In this document: piece by piece, positions 51,932-62,890 of the stretch | How positions within the stretch are numbered: position 1 is the first letter of the stretch | How the letters are laid out: each line of letters begins with the position of its first letter | NCBI GenBank assembly: GCA_024704765.1 | Contig: JAKMXF010000321.1 | Location: forward strand, 620,001 to 684,000 | Direction: 5' to 3' | Source of the DNA: Oopsacas minuta | Taxonomy: Eukaryota > Porifera > Hexactinellida > Lyssacinosida > Leucopsacidae | Length of the DNA: 64,000 nt | Made by a program: the position numbers and the translations under genes | Notes under the pieces: model-generated | Told to the model about the DNA's origin: nothing | Seen by the model: only the letters and a program-made list of their open reading frames with translations | Databases searched by the model: none

Positions 51932-54490
51932 ATGAAGATACAAATCATATCAGTTGTTCTATTACTCTGTATCTACCTGCAGGTAACAATCTGTAAACGA
52001 AGATTAGATGTCTTAGGATTATATCCAAGAAGTGGGGATGGATGGACAGGGCCGTTCGTAACATACACTGCTGAACTAGCTCTCAAACATATCAATGAGA
52101 ATACAAACCTTCTCAATGATTATCAAATCGTAATAGACTGGAAGAATACACAATGTGATGGAGGTATCGCTCTCAAACAATTCATAGACGCTCTGGGTAA
52201 GAATCAGAATCAAACATATCTGGCTGTGCTCGGAGCAGGATGCTCTGTTGCCACAAGTCAAGTGGCTGTAATTTCTTATCGGTATGGACTTGCACAAATA
52301 ACTTTTGCATCAACAGCCCCAAATCTAGGCAATAACGTGATGTACCCGAGATTCGTTAGAGGAGTACCATCTGATTTGAAAGTAGTTCATGCTCGTGCAA
52401 GATTCTTACAGCAAAACAACTGGAAACGTGTTGCCATCATAAATGAACAAGACCCGACATTCGTATCGAGCTCTCATCACATGGAAAATGTATTGAGCCT
52501 ATTGAATGTAGATTATAAGGTGGAAGACATCACTCTAGATGGGACAGTACCATTGGAACAACAAGTGAGTATTTTAGCAAATAACCTCAGAGGATACAGA
52601 ATAATCATAGCCAACATGTATGAAGATGCTGCAATAAAATTATTCTGTTATCTCTACAAACAAAAGGAGAAATATCTACTGCCAAATATCGCTACATGGT
52701 TATTCCTTGGTTGGTTTACAGATCAGTGGCATGACAAACAAGGTGTGTTAGAAGAAGTTGGTTGCACCGCAGAACAAATAGCAACAGCTTCTAACGGAGC
52801 TTTGGGCTTCTTAGCGACACACAGCAAAAAGCACTTTATGGGACAAACAAACAACAACCAAGTAACCATTGCAAACAGAACGACAGCTGAACTATTCCAA
52901 GAGTACAAAGAGCTCATTCTTGAACGAATAAATAATGATACCGTTAGGTTTGACAGGGAATTTGATGTTTATGACGCGTATGTGTACGATTCCATTTGGA
53001 CATTAGCTCTCGCTATGCAAAACGCTTCAGATAAAGGTTTTAATCTTACCGAAATTTCACAAAAACAGAATCTTGAAGACACTAACATATTCAGTAAGAA
53101 CAGTGAATTCTCGAGTGCTGTATACAATGGTATGTTGTATCAAAACTTTATCGGTTGGACTGGCAATGTTAGGTTCAGTGGTCATGAAAGATTCTATCCT
53201 CAGGTGCAAATACTGGAATTTGTAGATGGGAATCTTGTCTATCGAGGAGATTGTGAGAACATTCCATACTTTGACGATTTCACAGAGGATAGTATAAATA
53301 GCATCATGTGTAGTTTGGATGAGACGTTTACTTATTGGAACAAAGAAACAGCTACAGACGGGATAAATAACATGTATACATCAGGAGCAATCGTTGCCTT
53401 AGTATTCCTGCTATCACTCTGTATAGGTGCATATGTCACATTCCTTATAATAGTGATATTAGTAGGGAAATGGGAAAAACTGGAATCCATTTATGAATCA
53501 TCACCCATTATCACTTGTATCATCTTAGCAGGGAACTATTTCTTGTTGATAGCTGGAGTACTGTATGTATTTACTGATAGATTTGTAGGACACGAAAACC
53601 CGTTACTCATGAGCAGCAGCTTCGAATCATTTACCACAGAAATGTGTGGAACATCAGGCTGTAAATTTCTGTGCATGTTACCTGTGATTTTCGCGTTACT
53701 TGGGTCCAGCCTCATATTTGGTGGGATGATTGGGAAAGCTAGTACTATATATTTGTATGCAATTAAGAATTCACTAAAACACTATCTAAAGATTCTGTTT
53801 CTAATCTCAAATTGTTTGCCAGTGTTCTTCATCTGTGTTGATATTATTCTCGTGATAATCTGGGGGTCAGTGAGTTTTCTAGTTGTAAAATCTGAAGTTC
53901 TACCTACTGGCATAGACAATGAGCCATATATCCGTGTATTACAGTGTGGAATGTCTACACAACAAGAAACTGCAACCTCAATATTCATTGTTTTCCTAAT
54001 CATATACAAAATTATGATAATAGTAATCGGTTTGGTAATGGCATACTTTCTTAGAGATATTAAAAAGAAGGATCTACGTTACTGGGATACAATTACTTGG
54101 ACCATGTACACCATGTCGATATCTACCTTCGTGCTTTTTCTATTTCTCTTTTTGATTGAGGATTTCAATGCAAAACATGCAGTAATTTGTGTGCTCGTGT
54201 TAGTCACTGTTACGACATCAGCAAGCATTACAGGACTCCCTCCTGTCTACTACATATTTAAGTACCCACACCCTGGATATGAGGCTATAATTATCCCTAA
54301 AGGGCTTCGAAATACAGAGCCAAAGGACATTTTGATGAAACACCAAATTATTAATCTAGAGAGTGATAATGCTCAGTTGAATTGTGATGTTGAGGATCTG
54401 AAGAATGAGAACAAATTTTTGAAACAACGCAAAGGTGTGTTAGAAGAGAATAAATCTCAGTCTAATATGGATACTCCTGATATTAATTGA
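51932..54490 (+). CDS. GABA-B-like class C G protein-coupled receptor, copy 1
   Basis: This 852-residue single-exon receptor has a signal peptide (1-21), a Venus flytrap ligand-binding domain (about 25-460), no cysteine-rich domain, seven helices (from about 483), and a C-terminal coiled coil (LESDNAQLNCDVEDLKNENK). The flytrap shows GABA-B-type landmarks: GAGCSVATSQVAVISY, TFASTAPNLG, WKRVAIINEQ, FLGWFTDQW with a Cys in GCTAEQI, and VYDSIWTLALAMQNAS. Absence of the cysteine-rich domain and the coiled-coil tail point to GABBR types and away from mGluR or taste types. The residue corresponding to the GABA-binding Glu (FEGVSG in GABBR1) appears to be Ile (FIGWTG), so the ligand may differ. Several N-glycosylation sites (NQT, NRT, NAS) are present. 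Confidence 0.87.
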   Translation: MKIQIISVVLLLCIYLQVTICKRRLDVLGLYPRSGDGWTGPFVTYTAELALKHINENTNLLNDYQIVIDWKNTQCDGGIALKQFIDALGKNQNQTYLAVLGAGCSVATSQVAVISYRYGLAQITFASTAPNLGNNVMYPRFVRGVPSDLKVVHARARFLQQNNWKRVAIINEQDPTFVSSSHHMENVLSLLNVDYKVEDITLDGTVPLEQQVSILANNLRGYRIIIANMYEDAAIKLFCYLYKQKEKYLLPNIATWLFLGWFTDQWHDKQGVLEEVGCTAEQIATASNGALGFLATHSKKHFMGQTNNNQVTIANRTTAELFQEYKELILERINNDTVRFDREFDVYDAYVYDSIWTLALAMQNASDKGFNLTEISQKQNLEDTNIFSKNSEFSSAVYNGMLYQNFIGWTGNVRFSGHERFYPQVQILEFVDGNLVYRGDCENIPYFDDFTEDSINSIMCSLDETFTYWNKETATDGINNMYTSGAIVALVFLLSLCIGAYVTFLIIVILVGKWEKLESIYESSPIITCIILAGNYFLLIAGVLYVFTDRFVGHENPLLMSSSFESFTTEMCGTSGCKFLCMLPVIFALLGSSLIFGGMIGKASTIYLYAIKNSLKHYLKILFLISNCLPVFFICVDIILVIIWGSVSFLVVKSEVLPTGIDNEPYIRVLQCGMSTQQETATSIFIVFLIIYKIMIIVIGLVMAYFLRDIKKKDLRYWDTITWTMYTMSISTFVLFLFLFLIEDFNAKHAVICVLVLVTVTTSASITGLPPVYYIFKYPHPGYEAIIIPKGLRNTEPKDILMKHQIINLESDNAQLNCDVEDLKNENKFLKQRKGVLEENKSQSNMDTPDIN

Positions 54491-55332
54491 TAAACCTTTA
54501 TAATCCTGAATTAGTTTATTATTAGTTTATAATCTGTACGTTATATTTTCCCTATTGAGTATTACTAAGTGTACAATAATTATATAATTGTGTGATGCAT
54601 TGACTCTTGATATTGTATATGAAATCTAGTAATGTGTTTCTATGTTACACATTGTTTCTACGATTTAGTTTTTTCCTTAGGGGTAATCCGCCATTGCCAT
54701 GAGGTGAAATTCATTAAACATTATTCTGTATGGATTGCCGTTACAAAATGTTATTACTAAAATGATATTAAAATACAACACAAAAATAGCTTCAAATAAG
54801 CTGTGGTTGTCATCCCCTGGAGGGTTATTGCTTTTATCTTGATAAAACACCCTGGTCATATAGCTAGCTGAATCTTTTAAATCTATTTTTATAATTTGTG
54901 ATAAATCTAGGAACAAGTTCTAAGCGAGATCTCAAAAACTATCTGAGATAGGTGTCAAAATGTATTGATCTATTACGTAACGTTTGAACGACCCCAGATA
55001 TCAATGAGAATACAAGAGCACCCGAAGTGTTCGCGAGCCAAGGCAGCTCAAGAAAGCGAAGCTTGCGTGTAATATTAGATCAGCCAAATTCGTAGGTAAC
55101 AGATGACAGAAAATATACATACAAATGATCGTAATACAAATACTGCCAACAATGCGAAATACACGATGATTTGTTGTTTTCCTTTCTCCATTCACCAACT
55201 ACAGCCATTTCGTATTTATCTAAAACTAACGCGCTTCACTGTTAAGTCGATGCGCGACAGCTTGGTGCTTAAGTACCTGTGAATACCTGTGATTCAAATT
55301 TCAACCATCTAACATCTATATTGGCTTAGCAG
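54491..55332. other. Spacer between receptor copy 1 and the hAT element
   Basis: 3' flank of receptor copy 1 and unassigned DNA. GC-richer debris near 54975-55065 follows the phrase TTACGTAACGTTTGAACG, also seen near 31345. Confidence 0.4.
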
Positions 55333-58300
55333 CAGTGGCGTAGCCAAGGGGGGGGCCCACGACCTCACTATTTCAATCTTAGGGGCTGCTGCAAGGGCTT
55401 ATCCATCCTAAAGAGGGAGTCCAAATATATTCTTTTCTAATGGATACAGCTACATTACTGCCTATTATTGTTCAACCATAGCTTTGTAAAATCTCACTAG
55501 ACTGATATTTTCGAGTGCTTTTTTGTTAATTTCAAATAAGTGCAACCTTGATTATCGGACTCGTTGGAACAAGTCCAAAAGTTTCAATAATCGAAGCTCG
55601 CTAAAGATTGACAACTATGTAATGGGATAGGAACTGGGGCCAGTGGGTATGTTCGGATATTCAGGATCGCTTAGTTTACATTCCCTTTAGTAATTACAAC
55701 TAGATCATCCAAATGGCCAAGAGGATTACCTTGACTAGTTTATGGAGTACAGAGCCTCTACCCAAGGAGAACGAGAATAAGGAATGCTCAAGGACATCAG
55801 AGAAAGAAATTCAGTTGACTGAGTCACAACTATGAGTTGATCAAACTGAAATAACTTCATCCAGTGAAGACGAATGTATGAATAGTCAAGCAGAGTTACA
55901 AGATTCGCCAACAGCGAGCAGTGCAGAGCGAAGGTTTGAGAGCGGCACTATCCCCACAGATACAACTGAGGAATGTCAAGGTGAGATATCATAGAAACCC
56001 TCTATGTACATATTAATTATATGCCTCTTTACATTTCAAACATGTATCACTATAGATATTGCGCTGTACTTATCTGATATACCAAAGCAACCTCGTATTA
56101 TATTCTCTACAACTAAGTTTGGAGAAAAACTCCGCTCATTTAATCCAGATTGGTATAAGACCTACTCTTGGCTTGAATATTCTGTTAACCGAGATGCAGC
56201 CTATTGCTTTCCATGTCGATGGTTTTCCAGTTGCTTGAATCGGCCAGATGCACCTTTCACACAAGTTGGTTTTAGGGACTGGAAACATGCTACTGGTCAG
56301 AAAGGAAGATTGATTGAGCACAGAAAGAGTATGGCACATGTGGAGGCTGTCCATACTTGGGAAGAATACAAGGTCAACATTCAGCATGGAACAACAATAA
56401 CTCGTAGTCTAGACAAAATCGGAAAAAGTATGATAAAGGAAAATCGTCACTATGTCAAAACCATTGCGGAGATCATCCTTCTATGCTCAAGGCAAGAAAT
56501 AGCACTGAGGGGACATGATGAGACCGGAGAGTATTTGAATCCTGGAAATTTTCGATCATTACTGACTTTTATTGGTAATCATGATCAGATAGTGGGGAAA
56601 CGTATCAAAGAAGGTCCACAGAATGCAAAGTACACTTCACCTGAAACTCAAAACGAGCTTCTGGGTGTAATGGGCGATATGGTTTTGCAGACTATATCCA
56701 ATGAGGTACAAAAGGCCGGTATTTACTCGTTGTTCGCAGATGAAACCAAAGATATCAGTCGGAAGGAGCAACTTTCAATTGTCTTACGCTATGTTAACAA
56801 TAGCAGCGTTTATGAACGTTTTGTTGGATATACCTTTGCAAAACAAATGGATACAGAATCACTCTATAAGTATATTTGTAATGTGATTCAGAGCTGCAAC
56901 CTATTTCCAGAAAACTGTGTGGTCAGTGTTACGACGGAGCATCTGTTAAGAGTGGCAGGTGTTCAGGCGTCCAGGCGCGATTTAGAGTATCTGCTCTAAT
57001 GGCCCTATATATTCATTGCTGTGCACATCGCTTGAACCTTGTTCTTGTCGACTCCATAAAGGGTGTACCTATAGCACAGGACTTCTTTTCGTTATTGGAA
57101 GCAGTGTATTTATTCCTATCCTCTGAGAAGTTTAATGCCCTGTTCGAGAAAGTTCAAGCGGAACAAAGACAAGAGAAACAGCCACGACAGCTCAAACGCC
57201 TAATTGAAACACATTGGGCATGTCGTTTTGAGGCGATTAAGACTTTCAAAGAGACTTTTGGAGCCCTATTAACTACTCTTGGATCCATTTCTGATGGTGT
57301 GCAGCGAGGTCGAGCAATAGAGGCAAAAGGACTTTTTCTTCAGATATTTGAATTTAAATTCGTATTATGCTTAGTGACGTTCGAGCATCTTTTCAGTATG
57401 ACGAACGGTTTGTCAAAGACACTTCAGGATCCTGACCCTGATTTTAGTGCTGCAATGTCATTGATTGATGCAACCATTGAAACTCTTCAGACTTACAGAT
57501 CAGAGAAACAGTGGAAAGAAATTTGGAATGAAGCTCTAACGGTTGCAGATGATCACGACATCGAAATAAGCAGTTTACCACGAAAAAGAAAGCACAAATT
57601 ACCTGCTAAACTGTGTGATGCCTTACTCACTACTACCGTTGGACATCGGGAAGAGCATTCAACTGAAGATCAATACTGCGTTAGCATCTATTATCGTGTA
57701 CTTGATTGCATGATAGATGAATTAAACAAGCGTTTTAATAACGAATCAAAGTTGTGCATGAAAGGAATTTCAGCTTGCTCTCCCAAGTCTAAGAATTTTT
57801 AGACTTTGCCACGATCAAGTCTATGCTTGTAAATTACAAAATTTCGGAGGAAGATGTGCGAATTGAGTTGATGCAGGCGAAGAAAGTTCTCAGAAATCAA
57901 CACATGGAAGATATTCATGACGTTATTGACAAACTAAGACCACTGAAGGCAGCCTTTCCAGAGTTGTTACGGTTACTAGACATAGCGTTAACTATTGCTG
58001 TTAGTAGTGCAGCTTGTGAGCGTTCATTTTCCTCTCTCAAACGAACGAAGACTTATCTGCGCTCAACCATGAGCCAATTAAGGCTTAATAATCCAGCCAT
58101 TCTGTCTATAGAAAGCGATATTGCTTCTAGTCTTCCATTAGAAGTGGTTGTGGACCGGTTTGCTTATCAGCACAAGAATCACAGGATATGCTTGTTGTGA
58201 TTAGTAATAGTTTGTAAATTGCTAGAATTACTTATTGGATGATAAACACTATTATTATCATAGTTGACTGTTTGAATGACTTGTACTGCCAAGAACTAAA

Positions 58301-58357
58301 AGTGAATTAGTGCCCCAGGTGTGCCCAGGTTGAGCTCAAGGTCTGGCTACGCCCCTG
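55333..58357 (+). mobile_element. Inactivated hAT transposon (ZMYM/ZNF862-type transposase)
   Basis: The element begins CAGTGGCGTAGCCAAGG and ends GGCTACGCCCCTG; the outer bases are imperfect inverted copies (CGTAGCCA and TGGCTACG). It encloses the broken transposase gene at 55713-58200. A run of G directly follows the left end. I could not identify an 8-bp target duplication at these borders, so the exact ends may be off by some bases. It lies between two tail-to-tail receptor genes. Confidence 0.75.
55713..58200 (+). pseudogene. hAT transposase pseudogene
   Basis: The coding layout is a 5' exon 55713-55980, an intron 55981-56055 (GTGAGA donor, TATAG acceptor) and a long 3' exon. Domains in order are a TTF-type zinc finger (AAYCFPCRWFSS, FTQVGFRDWKHAT, LIEHRKSMAHVEA), a DUF4371/RNase H-like core (SLFADETKDISRKEQLSIV, CCAHRLNLVLVDS) and a C-terminal hAT dimerisation domain (AACERSFSSLKRTKTYLRS, DIA). 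Lesions are an in-frame stop near 55833, a frameshift near 56920 that ends the first long segment at 56999, and another shift near 57797 before the dimerisation segment. The gene cannot make an intact transposase. Confidence 0.88.
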
Positions 58358-59173
58358 GGCATATTATTAAGATAATTTTATGTATACTGCTTATAGTTAG
58401 CATATTTCCAATCTGGTAAATTTACACTTGCATTATGTAATATTAGTGAGGTAATATTATGTAATACTAGAGAGGTAATATTTAGCTAATTAGATTTATT
58501 ATCGAATTGAAAAGAAAAGTTATTCCTGTATAAATTTAAGATTGTTAATTAATCTAAAGCTATGTCACAGTATTGTACAAGTACACATGTTTCATTATGT
58601 TTGCTTTGGGGCTTACGAACCTACCTATTTCTAACGCACCTGGCCTCGGGCTGTGGCTGTCTCACAGAACCACAATGAATTGCTCTTAATCCATCAAATC
58701 AATATCTATTTATCAATGATATTCTTACAAACAATTTATAATGTATTCCATGAGCATGAGTGTATGAATCGGAGTAGATATTATATTGTCACTTTTTAGT
58801 GTACAATAGCTATACATACATCTATATGAATTTGTGAATTCTCGATGGGATATTATGGTTAGCAGTAATAATCAAAAAATAATCAAAAAATCTAAATTTA
58901 TGTGCAGACAGCTTAATAATTAATTGAATTTATTAAGAGTGGTACTGATCATTTGAGCGTACCATTTAATTGGGCACTTTAAACAAATTCCATTAATTGA
59001 CTAAGCTGTCGGCATTGATTAGAATTTTTTGCTTGATCCGCTCGCAGTAATACTCAATGGGGAAAGAATAACGTTCAGATTATAATCTAGAACATGCATT
59101 TGGGAACTGAGCCATAATACTAGTCAGCACAGTAATACAATAATTCATGATTATACAATGTAAATAATTAACA
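58358..59173. other. Spacer between the hAT element and receptor copy 2
   Basis: Starts with a block (about 58375-58505) that repeats, in the same orientation, DNA at about 51430-51540 upstream of receptor copy 1. The rest is AT-rich and unassigned. Confidence 0.5.
58375..58505. repeat. Direct repeat of the region near 51430-51540
   Basis: Shared phrases in the same order include TTTTATGTATACTG, TTATAGTTAGCATATTTC, AAATTTACACTTGCATTA, GAGAGGTAATATTT and GCTAATTAGATTTA. The copy here has an internal duplication of the GTAATATTA unit. Confidence 0.8.
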
Positions 59174-61729
59174 TCAGGAGTGTCCTGATAGCTCTGTAGT
59201 ATTTTCTAACACAGTTATTTCTTGAACCAAGAGTTTGTTCTCATTCCTCAATTCGTCAACCTGGCACTTCAGTTGATCCTTAACATTCTTTAGATTAATG
59301 ATTTTATTTTTCATTTCATCATTTGGTTCGTAAAACCCTCTGGAAGTAGATTCACTGTCATCTCCAAAGAGGTCGTTCAATATGTAGTAGACAGGAGGGA
59401 GTCCTGTAATGCTTGCTGATGTCGTAACAGTGACTAATACGAGCACACAAATTACTGCATGTTTTGTATTGAAATCCTCAATCAAAAAGAGAGATAGAAA
59501 AAGCACGAAGGTAGATATCGACATGTTGTACATGGTCCAAGTGATTGTATCCCAGTAACGTAGATCCTTCTTTTTAATATCTCTAAGAAAGTATGCCATT
59601 ACCAAACCGATTACTATTATCATAATTTTGTATATGATTAGGAGAACAATGAATATTGAGGTTGCAGTTTCTTGTTGTGATGATATTCCACACTGTAATA
59701 CACGGATATATGGCTCATTGTCTATGCCAGTAGGTAGAACTTCAGATTTTACAACTAGAAAACTCACTGACCCCCAGATTATCACGAGAATAATATCAAC
59801 ACAGATGAAGAACAATGACAAACAATTTGAGATTAGAAACAGAATCTTTGGATGGTCTTGTAGTGGAATCTTTAGATAGTGTTTTAGTGAATTCTTAAAT
59901 GCATACAAATATATAGTACTAGCTTTCCCAATCATCCCACCGAATATGAGACTGGACGCAAGTAACCCGAAAATCACAGGTAACATGCACAGAAATTTAC
60001 AGCCTGATGTTTCACACATTTCTGTGGTAAATGATTCGAAGCTGCTGCTCATGAGTAACGGGTTTTCGTGTCCTACAAATCTATCAGTAAATACATACAG
60101 TACTCCAGCTATCAACAAGAAATAGTTCCCTGCTAAGATGATACAAGTGATAATGGGTGATGATTCATAAATGGATTCCAGTTTTTCCCATTTCCCTACT
60201 AATATCACTATTATAAGGAATGTGACATATGCACCTATACAGAGTGATAGCAGGAATACTAAGGCAACGATTGCTCCTGATGTATACATGTTATTTATCC
60301 CGTCTGTAGCTGTTTCTTTGTTCCAATAAGTAAACGTCTCATCCAAACTACACATGATGCTATTTATACTATCCTCTGTGAAATCGTCAAAGTATGGAAT
60401 GTTCTCACAATCTCCTCGATAGACAAGATTCCCATCTACAAATTCCAGTATTTGCACCTGACGATAGAATCTTTCATGACCACTGAACCTAACATTGCCA
60501 GTCCAACCGATAAAGTTTTGATACAACATACCATTGTATACAGCACTCGAGAATTCACTGTTCTTACTGAATATGTTAGTGTCTTCAAGATTCTGTTTTT
60601 GTGAAATTTCGGTAAGATTAAAACCTTCATCCGAAGCGTTTTGCATAGCGAGAGCTAATGTCCAAATGGAATCGTACACATACGCGTCATAGACATCAAA
60701 TTCCCTGTCAAACCTAACGATATCATTATTTATTCGTTCAAGAATGAGTTCTTTGTACTCTTGGTATAGTTCAGCTGTCGTTCTGTTTGCAATGGTTACT
60801 TGGTTGTTGTTTGTTTGTCCCATAAAGTGCTTTTTGCTGTGTGTCACTAAGAAGCCCAAAGCTCCGTTAGAAGCTGTTGCTATTTGTTCTGCGGTGCAAC
60901 CAACTTCTTCTAACACACCTTGTTTGTCATGCCACTGATCTGTAAACCAACCAAGGAATAACCATGTAGCGATATTTGGCAGTAGATATTTCTCCTTTTG
61001 TTTGTAGAGATAACAGAATAATTTTATTGCAGCATCCTCATACATGTTGGCTATGATTATTCTGTATCCTCTGAGGTTATTTGCTAAAATACTCACTTGT
61101 TGTTCCAATGGTACTGTCCCATCTAGAGTGATGTCTTCCACTTTATAATCTACATTCAATAGGTCCAATACATTCTCCATGTAACGAGAGCTGGATACGA
61201 ATATCGGGTCTTGTTCATTTATGATGGCAACATGTTTCCAGTTGTTTTGCTGTATGAATCTTGCACGAGCAGGAACTGCTTTCAAATCAGATGGTACTCC
61301 TCTAACGAATCTCGGGTACATCACGTTATTGCCTAGATTTGGGGCTGTTGATGTGTAACCTATTTGTGCAAGTCCATACCGATAAGAAATTACAGCCACT
61401 TGACTTGTGGCAACAGAGCATCCTCCTCCGAACACAACTAGATATGTTTGATTCTGATTCTTACCCAGAGCGTCTATGAATTGTTTGAGAGCGATACCTC
61501 CATCACATTGTGTATTCTTCCAGTCTATTACGATTTGGTAATCATTGAGAAGGCTTGTATTCTCACTGATGTGTTTGAGAGCTAGTTCAGCAGTGTATGT
61601 TACGAACGGCTCTGTCCATCCATCCCCACTTCTTGGATATAATCCTAAGACATCTAATCTTTGTTTACAGATTGCTACCTGCAGGTAGATACAGAGTAAT
61701 AGAACAACTGATATGATTTGTATCTTCAT
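59174..61729 (-). CDS. GABA-B-like class C G protein-coupled receptor, copy 2
   Basis: The 851-residue near-twin of copy 1 is in opposite orientation: signal peptide, Venus flytrap domain, seven helices and coiled-coil tail. Ectodomain and helices are mostly identical to copy 1. Two differences stand out. An eight-residue insertion (PLQDHPKI) lies between helices 3 and 4, in the second intracellular loop, near 59848-59872. After the last helix the C-terminal tail is unrelated at first (LNDLFGDDSESTSRGFYEP), then a different coiled coil follows (VKDQLKCQVDELRNENKLLV). The flytrap differs at a few sites (VVFGGGCSVATS for AVLGAGCSVATS; GYTSTAPNLG for TFASTAPNLG), close to where GABBR1 contacts GABA. 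The frame is intact, so both copies look functional. It also has Ile in place of the GABA-binding Glu. Confidence 0.87.
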   Translation of the reverse strand: MKIQIISVVLLLCIYLQVAICKQRLDVLGLYPRSGDGWTEPFVTYTAELALKHISENTSLLNDYQIVIDWKNTQCDGGIALKQFIDALGKNQNQTYLVVFGGGCSVATSQVAVISYRYGLAQIGYTSTAPNLGNNVMYPRFVRGVPSDLKAVPARARFIQQNNWKHVAIINEQDPIFVSSSRYMENVLDLLNVDYKVEDITLDGTVPLEQQVSILANNLRGYRIIIANMYEDAAIKLFCYLYKQKEKYLLPNIATWLFLGWFTDQWHDKQGVLEEVGCTAEQIATASNGALGFLVTHSKKHFMGQTNNNQVTIANRTTAELYQEYKELILERINNDIVRFDREFDVYDAYVYDSIWTLALAMQNASDEGFNLTEISQKQNLEDTNIFSKNSEFSSAVYNGMLYQNFIGWTGNVRFSGHERFYRQVQILEFVDGNLVYRGDCENIPYFDDFTEDSINSIMCSLDETFTYWNKETATDGINNMYTSGAIVALVFLLSLCIGAYVTFLIIVILVGKWEKLESIYESSPIITCIILAGNYFLLIAGVLYVFTDRFVGHENPLLMSSSFESFTTEMCETSGCKFLCMLPVIFGLLASSLIFGGMIGKASTIYLYAFKNSLKHYLKIPLQDHPKILFLISNCLSLFFICVDIILVIIWGSVSFLVVKSEVLPTGIDNEPYIRVLQCGISSQQETATSIFIVLLIIYKIMIIVIGLVMAYFLRDIKKKDLRYWDTITWTMYNMSISTFVLFLSLFLIEDFNTKHAVICVLVLVTVTTSASITGLPPVYYILNDLFGDDSESTSRGFYEPNDEMKNKIINLKNVKDQLKCQVDELRNENKLLVQEITVLENTTELSGHS

Positions 61730-61782
61730 AGTTAAGTTATGTTAGTTTAAAGTTTAGTTAGGTTATCTCATTATTGGTATGG

Positions 61783-61790
61783 TATTTATA
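61783..61790 (-). promoter_or_regulatory. TATA-like box of class C receptor copy 2
   Basis: AGTATAAATA on the minus strand, about 55 bases before the ATG at 61729, shared with receptor copy 1. Confidence 0.45.
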
Positions 61791-62206
61791 CTACTTGTTA
61801 CTGTACCGCCTATACTATACAGTATTGTGGCAAAATGTTACAATGGTTGTCAGTTTGTATATATTTCTCCGTCGACGGTGTCCTGACCGAGGTAATAAAA
61901 ATGAGTAGCGGATGCGCTGCATTTGAGTAGGAGGGGTAACAGAGCAAATACGTCAACTTTGGTCTCAACAGATTAAGATATATATGGTCCTTCGGCAATT
62001 GAAATGCAATCAATTAATGTTTTCTTGAACGTAATGAGTGTAATTTTGTATGTACTATACTATTCCCTATTTTCGTTGAAATCTTCATTTCGGGATTACT
62101 TTAAATTCCGATTGGACTCAGCCGGAATTTGTTTTTTTGGTTAATTTAGTTTTTGAAATTATGATAGAAAATTTAATTTCGGTTTTGAAATTTACTAATT
62201 ACGTTG

Positions 62207-62300
62207 TTTTGACAAAAATGGTCCCCCTACAAAAATGGCCCGGGGGGACTATTTTTGTCAAATGTCAAATACCCATGGTATTTGACAAAATGGTCCCCCT
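62207..62300. repeat. Foldback of a 20-base unit present three times
   Basis: TTTGACAAAAATGGTCCCCC (from 62208), its inverted copy GGGGGACTATTTTTGTCAAA (62243-62262) and a third direct copy TTTGACAAAATGGTCCCCCT (62281-62300). The last two are joined by the near-palindrome TCAAATACCCATGGTATTTGA. Probably termini of a small DNA transposon. Confidence 0.7.
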
Positions 62301-62739
62301 ACTTTTCTATATAATTGTTAGTTTAGAGAAGAAGGATATGTCTATTACATTTCCAAGAATATCTATTACACTTTAGAGATGGTAGTAAGCACATAAAAAA
62401 TACAATTTACACGACCAATAAATTTTCCTAATTTGTCTTTAAGATTGGTTAGTTTGGGCCTTTCCATGCCATCGTAAGAGTACCATCCATCATCCATTTT
62501 GACTTTCATGGAAAAATGTATCCCAATATGAATTGTGAACCCGATGAGTGAGTAATACAGCCTTTCATCTTTGTGCACTAGTGATAGAGTGTCAGAAATA
62601 TCTTGTGCTTGAACTACCTCATTAAGATGTCCACTTCTATAATCAACAAAGGCACTAGTTCAGTAAACTCATATAACCTTGGCTCAGTGTTGGTGAATGG
62701 ATCCCGGCATTTCAAGCAATTGAAACTAGAATCAATTTT

Positions 62740-62890
62740 AGTATTGATGGAAGATTGGCAGTTGGAGTTGAATGTTGTTAGAGAGGTGAGATTAAGAATT
62801 TTTCTGACTCGTAACAACACCCCCAGCACTGAAAAACGATCTTATAGCGGTCTGAACACAAAGAAAATTTCTTACATAAGAGTTGAACTA
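62740..62890 (-). pseudogene. Relic of a hAT transposase C-terminus
   Basis: On the minus strand a decayed stretch reads FFSAGGVVTSQKNS, then a stop, then SHLSNN and LPIF. It resembles the hAT dimerisation block (FSxAGxxVTxxRxxL...VExLxFL). A frame change separates it from a KKFSLCSDR stretch upstream. It is a different hAT type from the element at 55333. Confidence 0.5.

Larger units (their letters stand above)
61730..62600. other. Spacer upstream of receptor copy 2
   Basis: TATA-like TATTTATA (minus-strand TATAAATA) at 61783-61790 is the likely core promoter of receptor copy 2. A triple-repeat foldback lies at 62207-62300. No gene supported. Confidence 0.45.

Noticed and set aside
55325-58365. 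8-bp target duplication for the large hAT element
   Set aside because: CTTAGCAG on the left and GGCATATT on the right do not match, so the duplication is not claimed.
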